Shown here one piece after another: positions 8,777 through 18,859 of a stretch of 64,000 nucleotides of DNA. The stretch is from assembly GCF_030158815.1 (NCBI RefSeq), contig NZ_BPFZ01000002.1, positions 62,001 through 126,000 of the forward strand, given 5' to 3'. The notes beneath the pieces are model-generated. The model ran no database searches. It was not told the origin of the DNA and was given only the letters and a program-made list of their open reading frames with translations. The stretch's first letter is position 1. Each line of letters opens with the position of its first letter. The position numbers were made by a program, and so were the translations under genes. The stretch comes from Candidatus Phycosocius spiralis (GTDB lineage Bacteria > Pseudomonadota > Alphaproteobacteria > Caulobacterales > Aquidulcibacteraceae).

Positions 8777-10609
8777 TCAGGCCTTGATCCCATTTTGCCA
8801 GTCGACAATTACTTGGTCTAACACGTCCAAGGGCATTGGGCCGCGCAATAGGATTTGATCGTGGAAGGCTTTAAGGTCGAACTTGTCACCCAATTTTGTC
8901 TTGGCATCGGTGCGCAAACGGATGATATTGGTTTTGCCAACCATATAACTGGACGCTTGGCCGGGCCACACGCAATAGCGCTCAACCTCGGTGACAATGC
9001 TGTCGCGCGTATCCCCTGTCGCCTCCATCATATAATCGACGGCTTGCTCCTTGCTCCATTTTTTTGCGTGCAGGCCGGTATCGACAACCAAGCGTGCCGC
9101 ACGGAATGCCGCTGATTGCGCATAGCCTAAACGGCCCGCGATATCGCCTTCATAGAGGCCCAGCTCATCGGCCAATTGCTCAGCATAAAGGGCCCAACCT
9201 TCACCATAGGCGCCAAACCACAGCATTTTTGATCGTAAAAATGGCAATCCTTGGGCTTCTTGCGCCAAAGAAATCTGCAAGTGATGGCCGGGCTGGGCTT
9301 CGTGATAGGTCAAAGTCGGCAAGGACCATTTGGGCCTAGCGGCGGTGTCACGCAGATTGATATAATATGCCCCCGGGCGCGACCCATCAGGTGCTGGTTG
9401 TTGGTAATAACCGCCAGGAGCGCCTGCTTCGGTATAGGCAGGCACGCGTTTGACTTCACAATCGGCTTTGGCGAGGGTGGCGAAAACTTCTGGCAGACGT
9501 TTTTTCAAATTGGCCATTTGCACATTGAGATCGGCCAATAATTGGGTTTTGCCCGCTTCATTATTGGGGTAAAGATATTTTGGATCCTTGCCCAAGGCCG
9601 CCATGCGTTCCCCGACACTGCCTTGCGTCATGCCCAGCTGCTTTAGACCAGCATCCATTTGCGAACCATAAGAACCAACCAGATCACGCCCCAATTCATG
9701 AACTTCGTTGGGGGTCATTTTGGTTGTGGTCCAATAGCCAAGGGCAGCTTGGTAATAAGCTTCCCCTTCAGGAAGTTTCCATACACCAGCATCGGACTTC
9801 GCTTGCCCGCGTAGACCTTCAAACAAGTCAATTTGGGCCTGATAGGCGGGTAAAACCTTTTCAATGACTAGCTTAGTGCACGCTTCGCCTAAGCCCGCTG
9901 CATCAAGCCCCGCCTCCTTGGCCTTGCGTACAAGCCCCGCCACAAGGACGCTATCCTTGGCTGGAGTTCTCATAAAGGTACGCAATTGGCCGAGTGTACG
10001 ATCGATGATGAAGTCGGGCGGAACCACCCCTTTAGCCACATCGGCTTTCACCCGTGTAACTTCTTGACCCATTTGCCCTGCAAAACCCTCAACCCGCGAA
10101 AGCCAGGCCTGCGCATCATCCTTGGTCTTGACCACGTGCTGACTATCGAGGAAATCGGGCATGCCAACATAAGAGCCGGTTAATTGCGACACCAAATACG
10201 GGTTGGGTGAGCCGTAACCCGCTGAGCCATAGCCCATGGGGGCAGCGGCTGCTGAATAGGTCAGCGCCGAGGTGACGACTTGATGGGTGATTTTATCAGT
10301 GGGGTTGAGACTTGTTTGATCAATGGCACCAAGATCCTTTAGCCAGCCTGCAACCCATTGATTGCGCTTGATTTCTGCATCAGCCGAAGCATCAGACACC
10401 CGTGCCTTATAGGGCCCCCCTGCCAAAGCTTCAGGTACAGTGAGGGATGATGCAATTTCAGGTGAGTCTTTAAGCATGGTTGTCGTGATGGTGTCGATCA
10501 AAGCCTTGAGGGCAGGATTATCGGCTTTGCTTTGACTGCAGCCCCACAAAAAACTACCCGCACAAACGGATGCAGCACCCAATAAAGCATCTCGACGCGT
10601 AATTTGCAT
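8777..10609 (-). CDS. DUF885-family zinc-peptidase-like lipoprotein
   Basis: A 610-residue exported protein. The N-terminus MQITRRDALLGAASVCAG combines a twin-arginine motif with a lipobox-like LWGC, so it is probably a Tat-exported lipoprotein. The bulk matches the DUF885 family, which carries a metallopeptidase-like zinc motif. Here that is YHEAQPGHH near residue 435 (HExxxGHH), followed by an EGWALYAEQL segment that would provide the third ligand. Substrate is unknown; family members are usually annotated as putative periplasmic peptidases. I chose the ATG at 10609, preceded by AGGGGGA, over an in-frame GTG 21 bases upstream. It appears monocistronic. Confidence 0.85.
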   Translation of the reverse strand: MQITRRDALLGAASVCAGSFLWGCSQSKADNPALKALIDTITTTMLKDSPEIASSLTVPEALAGGPYKARVSDASADAEIKRNQWVAGWLKDLGAIDQTSLNPTDKITHQVVTSALTYSAAAAPMGYGSAGYGSPNPYLVSQLTGSYVGMPDFLDSQHVVKTKDDAQAWLSRVEGFAGQMGQEVTRVKADVAKGVVPPDFIIDRTLGQLRTFMRTPAKDSVLVAGLVRKAKEAGLDAAGLGEACTKLVIEKVLPAYQAQIDLFEGLRGQAKSDAGVWKLPEGEAYYQAALGYWTTTKMTPNEVHELGRDLVGSYGSQMDAGLKQLGMTQGSVGERMAALGKDPKYLYPNNEAGKTQLLADLNVQMANLKKRLPEVFATLAKADCEVKRVPAYTEAGAPGGYYQQPAPDGSRPGAYYINLRDTAARPKWSLPTLTYHEAQPGHHLQISLAQEAQGLPFLRSKMLWFGAYGEGWALYAEQLADELGLYEGDIAGRLGYAQSAAFRAARLVVDTGLHAKKWSKEQAVDYMMEATGDTRDSIVTEVERYCVWPGQASSYMVGKTNIIRLRTDAKTKLGDKFDLKAFHDQILLRGPMPLDVLDQVIVDWQNGIKA

Positions 10610-10769
10610 GGCTTCCCCCTGATGGCTCACAATGATGATAGGTCAAAACATTAAACCTAACGACTTAGTCTTTGTTATGGCAGTTTTCCCTCCAAAAAAA
10701 GGGTAGACCACTCATATCTAACAGTCGCGACCATAGCCGCCATCATGGTGCGAAAATGACGACGATAAA

Positions 10770-12578
10770 CTAAAGCGCGTCATGCTCTGCCACCCAATGC
10801 CCGGGTGCTATCTCTTGCAGCAAAGGCCGATATTGCGGTCCGGTACCTGCCACCAGTTTTGATTTCATAAACCGCAAATGCGCAAGTGGATCCAAAGGAG
10901 AGGGAAGATCGCCTTCCAAGGGAATTCTAGGTCGGTTTTTTTCGATTTCAGGGTCAGGAATGGGGGCGGCTGAAATCAACGCCCGTGTGTAAGGATGGCG
11001 CGGATTGAGGTAGATTGCATTGTGATCGGCCATCTCAACAACACGACCCAAATACATCACCATAACACGATGGCTGATTTCGCGAACTACCGCCAAATCA
11101 TGGCTGATGAACAACATGGCAAGGCCAAACTCGCGCTGTAAATCCATTAAAAGATCAATGATCTGCGCACGGATAGAGACGTCAAGTGCTGAGACCGCTT
11201 CATCACAAACCACAAACTTAGGCCGCAAGATCATAGCGCGCGCGATGCCTACACGTTGGTTTTGGCCGCCTGAAAATTCGTGCGGGTAGCGGTTGAGCCA
11301 ATTTGGATCGAGGCCGACACGGTTCATCATGTCTTTCACCATGGCGTCGCGCTCAACCCGACCAATGCCTGGCTTATGGACTAGAAGCGGCTCCGCGATG
11401 GAGGCACCAATGGTCATGCGGGGATCCAAGCTCGCCAAAGGGTCTTGAAACACGATGGTTAAGTCCTTGCGCGATGCGCGAAGCTGACTTCTAGAGGTCC
11501 CAGTCACCGGTTTCCCAAGCCATACGACGGCCCCAGCACTCGCAGGCACTAAACGCAAAATCCCGCGCGCTAGGGTCGATTTACCACACCCAGACTCTCC
11601 AACTACGCCAACAGTTTCTCCAGCGCGGATTGTCAAATCAACGCCATCGACGGCGCGCAGTGGCTGAGTCTGCGGGAAAAGGCCGCCACTGACCTTTATC
11701 GGAAAATGAACCTGAAGGTTCTTGGCTTCAACCAATATCGGTGCATCATCCGTGGGCGGATCAGCAAGTTGGACGCCAAGGCGCTGTGGGCGATCCAAGC
11801 GGGGCACGGCGGCGAGTAGTTTTTGGGTATAGGGGTCTTTGGGTGCGCCAAAGATTGCGCGAACTTCGCCTGTCTCAACATAGAGGCCCTTGTGCATCAC
11901 CTGCACCTTGTCAGCCAAGCGAGCTACCACGCCCATGTCATGGGTCACCAATGCGATGGCAGCACCGGTGTCGCGTTTGAGCTCATCCATCAATTCAAGA
12001 ACTTGGGCTTGGACCGTGACATCAAGTGCTGTGGTGGGTTCATCCGCGATCAGCAAAGCTGGCTCACACAGCATCGAAATCGCGATCATAACCCGTTGGC
12101 GCATTCCGCCCGATAACTCATGGGGATATTGGAACAAGCGGCGGGCCGCTTCAGGGATCCGCACCCGCTCTAGCCATTCAATACAGCGCTTGGTGGCGGC
12201 TTCGCCTTTTAAATTCATATGTAAGTTGAGCACTTCAGCCATTTGCTCACCCACTTTCATATGCGGGGTGAGGGAGGTAAGGGGGTCTTGGAAGATCATT
12301 GCCATCTGCTTGCCGCGAATGGAGTTCAGGGCAGCGGGTTTTAAACCCAGTAATTCTTGACCCTTAAACTGGATAGAGCCGCTTGCGACGCCGTTGGAGG
12401 CGAGCAAGCCCATCGCCGCCATAAAGGTTTGGCTTTTGCCGGAGCCGGATTCGCCCACAACCGCCACGCACTCGCCGGGCAGGATATCCAGATTGATGCC
12501 TCGAACCGCTTGAACCGGACCGTCTGGCGTAGAAAACGTCACCGACAGATCGCGCACACTCAAAATCGGGTTTGTCAT
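10770..12578 (-). CDS. Peptide/nickel-type ABC transporter, two ATPase domains fused
   Basis: A 602-residue protein with two complete ABC ATPase modules in tandem, as in YejF or GsiA. The first has GESGSGKS, signature LSGGMRQR and [12 protein letters not shown]. The second has GESGCGKS, signature FSGGQNQR and [11 protein letters not shown]. Each is followed by an oligopeptide-type C-terminal extension, the second ending near [17 protein letters not shown]. It would energise import of peptides or a similar solute. No permease or binding protein is encoded nearby, so its partners must be elsewhere. Start is the ATG at 12578, directly behind an in-frame TTG, with AGGAAA upstream. Confidence 0.88.
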   Translation of the reverse strand: MTNPILSVRDLSVTFSTPDGPVQAVRGINLDILPGECVAVVGESGSGKSQTFMAAMGLLASNGVASGSIQFKGQELLGLKPAALNSIRGKQMAMIFQDPLTSLTPHMKVGEQMAEVLNLHMNLKGEAATKRCIEWLERVRIPEAARRLFQYPHELSGGMRQRVMIAISMLCEPALLIADEPTTALDVTVQAQVLELMDELKRDTGAAIALVTHDMGVVARLADKVQVMHKGLYVETGEVRAIFGAPKDPYTQKLLAAVPRLDRPQRLGVQLADPPTDDAPILVEAKNLQVHFPIKVSGGLFPQTQPLRAVDGVDLTIRAGETVGVVGESGCGKSTLARGILRLVPASAGAVVWLGKPVTGTSRSQLRASRKDLTIVFQDPLASLDPRMTIGASIAEPLLVHKPGIGRVERDAMVKDMMNRVGLDPNWLNRYPHEFSGGQNQRVGIARAMILRPKFVVCDEAVSALDVSIRAQIIDLLMDLQREFGLAMLFISHDLAVVREISHRVMVMYLGRVVEMADHNAIYLNPRHPYTRALISAAPIPDPEIEKNRPRIPLEGDLPSPLDPLAHLRFMKSKLVAGTGPQYRPLLQEIAPGHWVAEHDAL

Positions 12579-12728
12579 CAATAGGTTTCCTCAAATCAAA
12601 CTGCTCAGATTCTGCCTTACTCAGCCTAGGCCGCGCGGTCTATCTGCTCAAGCACATGTTATGACATTGCAGGCAGGATGCACTGCCCATAAGGTCGCAA
12701 AAATCCTAGTTTATCTCGGAAACGCACC

Positions 12729-13880
12729 ATGGCCAACATTCCCTATCTCACTGATCTTCGCTTTGACCACGGGGCCATCAACCAGATCGGCAAGGCCTTA
12801 CAAAGCCTTGGCGCCAGCCGTCCCTTGATCGTTACGGACAAAGGCGTTGTCGCGGCTGGATTGCTGCAGAGGCTACTCGATGCGTTGGACGCTTTTGACC
12901 ATCCCATTGGTCCTGCGGCTATTTTTGATGAAACACCTGGCAATCCAACTGAAGCCGCAACGATCAATGCTTCCCAGCTCTATCAGTCTTGTGGGGCAGA
13001 TTCTCTCATTGCGCTTGGTGGTGGATCGGCCATGGATTTAGCAAAGGGTGTAGGTCTTTTGGTGCATGGGGAGGGACCATTGGCACGCTTTGGAACAGCA
13101 CAGCGCGGCTCTCGTCTCATTGGAAAAATCCCGCCTCTCATTGCCATACCAACCACTTCTGGAACAGGGTCAGAGGTTTCGATTGGCGCGATTATTGTAC
13201 TTGCATCGGGTGAGAAAGAATTATTTGTATCAAAATTTCTAATCCCAAGTATCGCGCTTTGTGACCCCGAACTGACCCTGGGCCTGCCCGCTGGGCTTAC
13301 AGCAGCAACAGGTATGGATGCCGTCACCCATTGTATCGAAAGCATCCTGTCTCCTACGATCAACCCACCTGCTGACGCAATAGCCGCCGACGGGATCAGC
13401 CGTGCGGTTGGTGAAGGTATGTTGGCCCGCGCCGTCAAAGATGGGGGTGACCGTGATGCCCGTTGGCACATGATGATGGCCTCCACTGAAGGCGCTTTGG
13501 CTTTTGTGAAGGGCTTAGGCAGCGTTCACGCTTTATCCCATGCCGCAGGTCGTCTTAAAAGCCCTAGCCTGCATCACGGCACCTTAAACGCGATCTTTTT
13601 ACCCCATGTGATGAAATTCAATGCAGGCGCAAACACAGATGGGGAAGCGCGCATTCGCCACGCCATGGGCCTAAACCCTGGTGCAGATTTGTTTGATGCA
13701 CTATCGAAGCTGAACCAAGACTTGGGCATTCCCGCGAATTTGTCTGAATTGGGTCTCACCGACGATCATGCCGATGGCATTGTCTGCCATGCTCTCTTGG
13801 ACATTGCGCATCTAACCAATCCCAAAACGACCACTCAGGATGATTATCACGCCCTTTATCGCGCAGCCTTATATGGCTAA
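12729..13880 (+). CDS. Iron-containing alcohol dehydrogenase
   Basis: A 383-residue group III alcohol dehydrogenase. The N-terminal dinucleotide-binding half carries GGGSAMDLAKG near residue 97. The C-terminal half carries the metal-binding residues in MDAVTHCIES, HALSHAAG and HHGTLNAIFLPHVM (D-x3-H, H, H pattern). It probably interconverts an alcohol and an aldehyde or ketone with NAD(P); the substrate cannot be read. The gene is divergent from the ABC ATPase gene across 150 bases and is followed by the GDT1 gene after 39 bases. Confidence 0.87.
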   Translation: MANIPYLTDLRFDHGAINQIGKALQSLGASRPLIVTDKGVVAAGLLQRLLDALDAFDHPIGPAAIFDETPGNPTEAATINASQLYQSCGADSLIALGGGSAMDLAKGVGLLVHGEGPLARFGTAQRGSRLIGKIPPLIAIPTTSGTGSEVSIGAIIVLASGEKELFVSKFLIPSIALCDPELTLGLPAGLTAATGMDAVTHCIESILSPTINPPADAIAADGISRAVGEGMLARAVKDGGDRDARWHMMMASTEGALAFVKGLGSVHALSHAAGRLKSPSLHHGTLNAIFLPHVMKFNAGANTDGEARIRHAMGLNPGADLFDALSKLNQDLGIPANLSELGLTDDHADGIVCHALLDIAHLTNPKTTTQDDYHALYRAALYG

Positions 13881-13919
13881 GGATAGCTCAAGACAAAACA
13901 TTTGGTGAGGAATGTTGAT

Positions 13920-14486
13920 ATGGAAGCCATTTGGCTATCTACCCTTATTGTTGCCATCGCAGAAATCGGTGACAAAACCCAGCTTTTAGCCATTGTTTTG
14001 GCCTGCAAATTTCAAAAACCGGTACCGATCTTTGCAGGTATTCTAGTGGCCACTTTGATCAATCATGCTTTTGCCGCCAGCCTCGGCTATGGCATTGCCC
14101 AATTGATCACCGGCAAGTGGTTTCAAATCGGGGTGGGTACAGCTTTTATTCTGATGGGCGGATGGGCTTTGATACCCGACAAGGAAGATGTGGCAGCTGG
14201 CGAAAAGTCCCATGGTGGGGTTTTTATCACCACTTTGATCGCATTCTTTTTGGTTGAGATAGGCGATAAGACCCAGATCGCAACGTCTTTGTTGGCAGCC
14301 CGTTTTGAGAACATCACTTTTGTTACAATCGGCACAACATTTGGTATGATGCTGGCCAATGTACCCGCCGTTTATCTAGGCCAAGCCGCCACTAAAATTG
14401 TCCCGCTGCAAGTGGTTCGCACAATAGCCGGCGCGATCTTTGCAGCCATAGGCGTTTGGGTGATTGGGGCAGCCTTGATTGGTTAA
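13920..14486 (+). CDS. TMEM165/GDT1-family (UPF0016) cation transporter
   Basis: A 188-residue, six-helix inner-membrane protein made of two inverted halves, each with the family signature EIGDKT (in IAEIGDKTQLL and LVEIGDKTQIA). Family members export Mn2+ or exchange Ca2+/Mn2+ for protons. I start at the ATG 13920, preceded by GGTGAGG at a good distance; an in-frame TTG at 13902 would put extra polar residues before helix one. I see no Mn riboswitch in the short upstream gap. A hairpin terminator follows. Confidence 0.88.
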   Translation: MEAIWLSTLIVAIAEIGDKTQLLAIVLACKFQKPVPIFAGILVATLINHAFAASLGYGIAQLITGKWFQIGVGTAFILMGGWALIPDKEDVAAGEKSHGGVFITTLIAFFLVEIGDKTQIATSLLAARFENITFVTIGTTFGMMLANVPAVYLGQAATKIVPLQVVRTIAGAIFAAIGVWVIGAALIG

Positions 14487-14518
14487 CATCGAACCCAACC
14501 CCTAACACGCTAACACAA

Positions 14519-14550
14519 GGTGGCCTTATCGGCCACCCTGTATTGTTTTG
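14519..14550 (+). terminator. Rho-independent terminator after the GDT1 gene
   Basis: Perfect 7-bp stem (GGTGGCC at 14519-14525, GGCCACC at 14531-14537) with a 5-base loop, followed by the T-rich CTGTATTGTTTTG. It lies between two convergent genes, so it may serve both. Confidence 0.75.
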
Positions 14551-14565
14551 TCCAAAAGAGCCAGT

Positions 14566-15357
14566 TTAGGCGTTGGCAATTTCTGGGGATTGGGGTGCAT
14601 TGCGCAAGGTACGTTGCACCATTTTTTGCCATTGTAAAAGCGATACTAAATGGGCATAGATTGCACCCAAACAACCTTTTTGCTTGAGCTCAAGCAATTT
14701 AGCAGCGGGTAGTGCATTTAGTTTTTCTTCAGAAATACCAATATAATCGGCTACTTTCAGTGGCTCAGCTGGGCTACCATCGCCATTGGTTGGTGTGAAG
14801 GTGACTGTTTTTTCTTCCAGTAAATCCATGGCTGTGATGATGTTCATGAATTCTTCTGTCGAGCGGCGCTGACGTTCAAAGTCCTGCAAAAACTCCATAG
14901 CATTATTGGTATATGCTGTTGGCTTATCATCAGCAAACAGGGGAAGATCGGGGTTTTCACCAATCATTTCTGCTTTGGTATCGATGCAAACCACGAAATT
15001 GTCACCTTGTGGGTCGGCTGCAAACACAAAGGGATAACGGCGAATAAAAGCCGGTATATAGCCGTCCAATTCCCAATTACCATCGCCGTCCACGAAAAGA
15101 TTATCGCCAGCGCGCGCCGATAAAACGGCCAAGGGTGTTTTGCCGTCGGGTGCAAAGATGATCGGCATTGACCCTGCAGCCATTCCAAATTCTTGGACTG
15201 TTAAGGGGACAACATGGGTTGTCTCAACAAAACCAAACGGGCGCGCAATATTTTTCAAACCTAGCTGTTTGTGCGCCTCTAAGGACAAAGGTTCTGGGTT
15301 TTTATAAAGTAATACATTGCCAGTAATAGGCGATTCGCCATTTTGGGCGTTAGACAT
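14566..15357 (-). CDS. SapC family protein
   Basis: A 263-residue soluble-looking protein matching the SapC family (Pfam SapC), with LLYKNPEPLSLEAHKQLGL near the start and YIPAFIRRYPFVFA plus VCIDTKAE in the middle. The family is named after a Campylobacter surface-layer cluster gene. In alphaproteobacteria it usually stands near TonB receptors and carbohydrate-uptake genes, and its molecular role is not known to me. Here it stands alone, convergent with the GDT1 gene. No signal peptide is visible. Confidence 0.82.
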   Translation of the reverse strand: MSNAQNGESPITGNVLLYKNPEPLSLEAHKQLGLKNIARPFGFVETTHVVPLTVQEFGMAAGSMPIIFAPDGKTPLAVLSARAGDNLFVDGDGNWELDGYIPAFIRRYPFVFAADPQGDNFVVCIDTKAEMIGENPDLPLFADDKPTAYTNNAMEFLQDFERQRRSTEEFMNIITAMDLLEEKTVTFTPTNGDGSPAEPLKVADYIGISEEKLNALPAAKLLELKQKGCLGAIYAHLVSLLQWQKMVQRTLRNAPQSPEIANA

Positions 15358-15467
15358 AGTGAAAATCTCCGATAAGTTGCGGGCTTCTAGCGGTTATCAA
15401 TGAAAACGCCAACCTTGCTCTGCAATGTATGGGCAAGGGATGTGGCGAAATCCATCCAATAGGTCAG

Positions 15468-17174
15468 TTAACGCACTGTTCGTTGGGTGTCGCTGCGCTT
15501 GCGGACTGCTTCAAACTCATCACCCATGGTCCAACTTGGCCAAGCCTTGTCATTGGCTATCTCCAAGATCAAGCTGCGCGTGGCGGTTAAATCCAACAAG
15601 GCACCTGAAAAATCAAAGCTTGGATCATATTCATCCTGGGGCTTATGATAGCGTTTATCGATCCATTCTCTCATTGCGGCTTGCCCCGCCTCAACCCCAC
15701 CCTTAGCCAATGTCGTGCCGGTTGTAGGAAACAAAGCTGGAACCCCGGCGCGGGCAAAGGGAAAATGGTCTGAGCGATAAAATAAGCCAAACTGGGGATT
15801 GCGGTCAGGGGTAAAAGCGCGGCCTTGGCTGGCCAGTATCTTTTTCATCACGTCGTCTAGACTGGACTTGCCAGAGCCTGGAAACTCCATCTCCTTCGTC
15901 ACTCCCCTATGGGCCAACATATCCAAGGTTAAAGCGGCTGCGGTTTTGGCCAAGGGAAAAAGCGGATGGGTGACATAATAGTCTGAGCCTAACAAACCTT
16001 GTTCTTCTGCAGCCCAGGATGCAAACACGATCGAACGGGCAGGCCTTGGACCCGTGGCTACAGTACGCGCGATTTCAAGCATGCCCGCAACACCTGAAGC
16101 ATTGTCCATCGCGCCATTATAAATCGCATCGCCATCAATTGGCTCACGTATGCCCAAATGATCATGATGGGCACCTAGAACAACGGTTTCATCTGGGCGC
16201 TCAGAACCCTTTAGAAAGCCGACGACGTTACGGGTTGCTATGGTTTCGCGCGACACCTCCATTTCGATGGTGGCTGTTTGGTTCAAAGGAACAGGCTTGA
16301 ACCCCGGCATGCGAGCCGCCCGCTTTAAGGCTTCAAAATCAAGACCAGATTTGCGCAATAACTCAACCGCGACCGCCCGAGATATCCAGCCTTCCACGGC
16401 AACTAAAGATGCCCCTTTATCTGGACGTACATAATCAAACCGGGTGCCGTTTGAATTGCGCACCACGCCCCAACCATATGCGGCTGGCGCATCTTCATGA
16501 ATGATCAACACACCCGCTGCACCAGCTTTGGCAGCGGCTTCAAATTTATAAGGCCACCGACCATACCATTGCATAGCTTTGCCGCCGAATTGGCCGGCAA
16601 CAGCATCACCCGGGGCTGCTTCAAAATCGGGGTCATTGATCAGTACAAGCGCGATTTTGCCTGTCCAATCCAACCCAGCAAAATCATCCCAGTTCTTATC
16701 AGGTGCCGTGACGCCATAGCCTGCAAACACGATTGGTGCGTCTTTGAGATTATAAGACGAGCCATCCGCGCGGCGGCTGATCATCATCACGTCAGAGCCT
16801 TGCTTCCACATCTCATCTTCAACACTGAATGTTCCACCTAGTGCTGTGGTAAAGCGGATAAGGTCAAAGTTTTGAAACCAGGTGCCCTGATCGCCCGCTG
16901 GTTCTAAGCCAATCGCGGCCATGGCACCAGCAATATAGGTTGTGGCCATATCATCGCCGCGGGTTCCAGGGCTTCGACCTTCAAAAAAGTCATCCGCCAA
17001 GGTTTTGATGTGGCTGCGCAGGCGCGCATCCTCAATCGGGGCTAGGGTTTGTGTAGCTGGTTTGGCTTTGCCCGCGGGCTTAGGGGCGGCGTTGAGGCCC
17101 ATAACAAATTGCGACATGCCCAAACCGGCACCAAGCGTGAGGACAAGTGCGAGGCCGACCAAAGACTTTTTCAT
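15468..17174 (-). CDS. M28-family zinc metallopeptidase, secreted
   Basis: A 568-residue exported aminopeptidase-like protein with a signal peptide (KKSLVGLALVLTLGAGLG). A PA-like insert (residues about 150-280, VVFAGYG, GAAGVLIIHEDAP) and an M28 catalytic domain follow. Zinc-site motifs are LGAHHDHLG (about 336), NGAMDNASG (about 353), the catalytic pair in WAAEEQGLLGS (about 390), and YRSDHFPFARAGVPAL carrying the last histidine. It likely removes N-terminal residues from peptides in the periplasm or outside. It starts 9 bases after the SDR stop, probably one transcript. Confidence 0.9.
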   Translation of the reverse strand: MKKSLVGLALVLTLGAGLGMSQFVMGLNAAPKPAGKAKPATQTLAPIEDARLRSHIKTLADDFFEGRSPGTRGDDMATTYIAGAMAAIGLEPAGDQGTWFQNFDLIRFTTALGGTFSVEDEMWKQGSDVMMISRRADGSSYNLKDAPIVFAGYGVTAPDKNWDDFAGLDWTGKIALVLINDPDFEAAPGDAVAGQFGGKAMQWYGRWPYKFEAAAKAGAAGVLIIHEDAPAAYGWGVVRNSNGTRFDYVRPDKGASLVAVEGWISRAVAVELLRKSGLDFEALKRAARMPGFKPVPLNQTATIEMEVSRETIATRNVVGFLKGSERPDETVVLGAHHDHLGIREPIDGDAIYNGAMDNASGVAGMLEIARTVATGPRPARSIVFASWAAEEQGLLGSDYYVTHPLFPLAKTAAALTLDMLAHRGVTKEMEFPGSGKSSLDDVMKKILASQGRAFTPDRNPQFGLFYRSDHFPFARAGVPALFPTTGTTLAKGGVEAGQAAMREWIDKRYHKPQDEYDPSFDFSGALLDLTATRSLILEIANDKAWPSWTMGDEFEAVRKRSDTQRTVR

Positions 17175-17183
17175 GCTGACTTC

Positions 17184-17966
17184 CTAAACAACGGTTGCGC
17201 CACCATCGATGACAAAGGTTTGACCCGTGGTGAACCCCCCTGCCCGCGACGCCAAAAAAACCGCCATACCGGCGATTTCATCGGGCTCACCAATGCGCTT
17301 GAGGCACGAATGGGTGGTGGCTTGCTTGAGTATCTTGGGGTCTTCCCACAAAGCGCGGGCAAAGTCGGTTTTAATGAGGCCAGGTGCTATACAATTGACC
17401 GTAACGCCATCGCCACCAAATTCGAGCGCTAAATTGCGCGCCAACTGCATGTCTGCCGCTTTGGAGATGTTATAAGCCCCTATCACATCGGTGGCTTTGA
17501 TCCCACCAATGGAGGAGATGATTGTGATGTTTCCAGATTGGCGCGCCCGCATCTTTGGGGCCACCATCGAGATCAGCCAATGATTGGAGATGATGTTATT
17601 CTGCAAAATCTTAGCAAAGGCGTCGTCCGCAATACCAGCCATCGGCCCGTAATAAGGGTTAGACGCTGCGTTACACACCACAATATCAATTTGACCGAAA
17701 GCTTCGTTGGTTTGATCGACTAAGCGCTGCAAATCCTCTTTTGAGGAGATGTTGGCTGGAATGGCGATGGCACGGGGGCTTTTTCCATTGGTGCCAAGGG
17801 TTGCATTGATACTGGCGGCGACCTCTTCACAAGGGCCAGCTTTGCGCGAAGATACCACTACATTAGCGCCATGGGCAGCCAATTGCTCAACTATGGCTTT
17901 GCCGATACCCCGTGAGGAGCCCGTAACAATTGCGGTTTTTCCACTTAGATCAAAGATCGACGACAT
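17184..17966 (-). CDS. Short-chain dehydrogenase/reductase
   Basis: A 260-residue classical SDR. The cofactor motif is TGSSRGIG (15-22), NNIISNHW supplies the active-site Asn region, and the catalytic triad is S152-Y165-K169 (SSIGG, AYNISK). It ends in the usual FVIDGG. It is most like 3-oxoacyl-type or general alcohol SDRs. Next to phaR an acetoacetyl-CoA reductase role is conceivable, but it lacks clear PhaB-specific features, so I leave the substrate open. Confidence 0.88.
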   Translation of the reverse strand: MSSIFDLSGKTAIVTGSSRGIGKAIVEQLAAHGANVVVSSRKAGPCEEVAASINATLGTNGKSPRAIAIPANISSKEDLQRLVDQTNEAFGQIDIVVCNAASNPYYGPMAGIADDAFAKILQNNIISNHWLISMVAPKMRARQSGNITIISSIGGIKATDVIGAYNISKAADMQLARNLALEFGGDGVTVNCIAPGLIKTDFARALWEDPKILKQATTHSCLKRIGEPDEIAGMAVFLASRAGGFTTGQTFVIDGGATVV

Positions 17967-17992
17967 AAGACGCGCCCCTTTATTGCTTCGAT

Positions 17993-18583
17993 TTACTTTG
18001 TTGAACCATCAAGCTTGTCTAGCCGAGCTTGCATCGCTTCCATTTGGGCGCGCATCGCGACTAATTCTTGCGCGGTTTCTTGACGCAGTGCGGCTTTACT
18101 TTTGCCGTGCAAAACAGTTGGTACAACAACCCCAGTAAAGGTGCGCGCGGCTTCGGCCATCATTGACATATTGGTGCGGACGGCTTGTTGAAAAAACTCA
18201 ACCGGCCCCGCCAGATCAAATCCGCCGTTCAATGACTTTGAAAAGTGCTCACGGCTATCGGTAAAACTCTTCATCGCCAGATCTAGATAGGACGGCAAAA
18301 ATCCCTGCACGCTATCGCCATAGCACCGAATGATATCGCGCAAGAAGCCAACCGGAAGAAGATTATTGCCTGAACTTTCGGCTTCTAGAATAATCTGAGT
18401 GAGTATGAAGCGGGTAATGTCCTCGTTGGATTTGGCATCAAACACAACAAAATCAACACCATCGCGCACCATCTGGGCCAAGTGTTCCAAAGTCACATAA
18501 GCTGAGGTGGCTGTATTATAGAGCCGCCGGTTGGCATATTTCTTGATCGTCACCACGGGTTTAGCCAATTTGGTTTCGCTCAA
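17993..18583 (-). CDS. phaR: Polyhydroxyalkanoate synthesis repressor PhaR
   Basis: A 196-residue regulator with the PHB/PHA accumulation regulator DNA-binding domain (TIKKYANRRLYNTATSAYVT, LEHLAQMV, FVVFDAKSNEDIT) and a C-terminal helical tail ending in a coiled-coil-like MRAQMEAMQARLDKLDG. PhaR senses PHB granules and represses phasin and PHB genes. I chose the TTG at 18583 because AAAGGAG lies 7 bases upstream and homology starts directly after it. In-frame starts further up (18613 ATG, 18775) lack a ribosome site. It is divergent from phaA. Confidence 0.9.
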   Translation of the reverse strand: MSETKLAKPVVTIKKYANRRLYNTATSAYVTLEHLAQMVRDGVDFVVFDAKSNEDITRFILTQIILEAESSGNNLLPVGFLRDIIRCYGDSVQGFLPSYLDLAMKSFTDSREHFSKSLNGGFDLAGPVEFFQQAVRTNMSMMAEAARTFTGVVVPTVLHGKSKAALRQETAQELVAMRAQMEAMQARLDKLDGSTK

Positions 18584-18859
18584 TTGTAGCTCCTTTAAGC
18601 AGGTATGGGTCATCAGCTTCGCTGTACTTGTTCGCAGATGCAAGGCAATTGGGCAGGTGCGTAACGCCTTAGATAGCCAATGGGTTTCTAGGCCCTTATG
18701 CCAACACCATAATCCACCCAGACCTATTTTTCGCACTTGGACATTGTAAAGAATTGTTTTGCCGATTGACGCCACATCATTCTTACGCGAGACAGATCCT
18801 AACGAAGAACGCTGATTGGGCGCGACCGATTGGCCTGAAATTTCTAGGGAGTTCCTGAC

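Noticed and set aside
13881-13919. Manganese riboswitch (yybP-ykoY) before the GDT1 gene
   Set aside because: The gap is only 39 bases and lacks the conserved motif.
17993-18775. Longer phaR starting at 18775
   Set aside because: The extra 64 residues are not PhaR-like, and the TTG at 18583 has a strong ribosome site.
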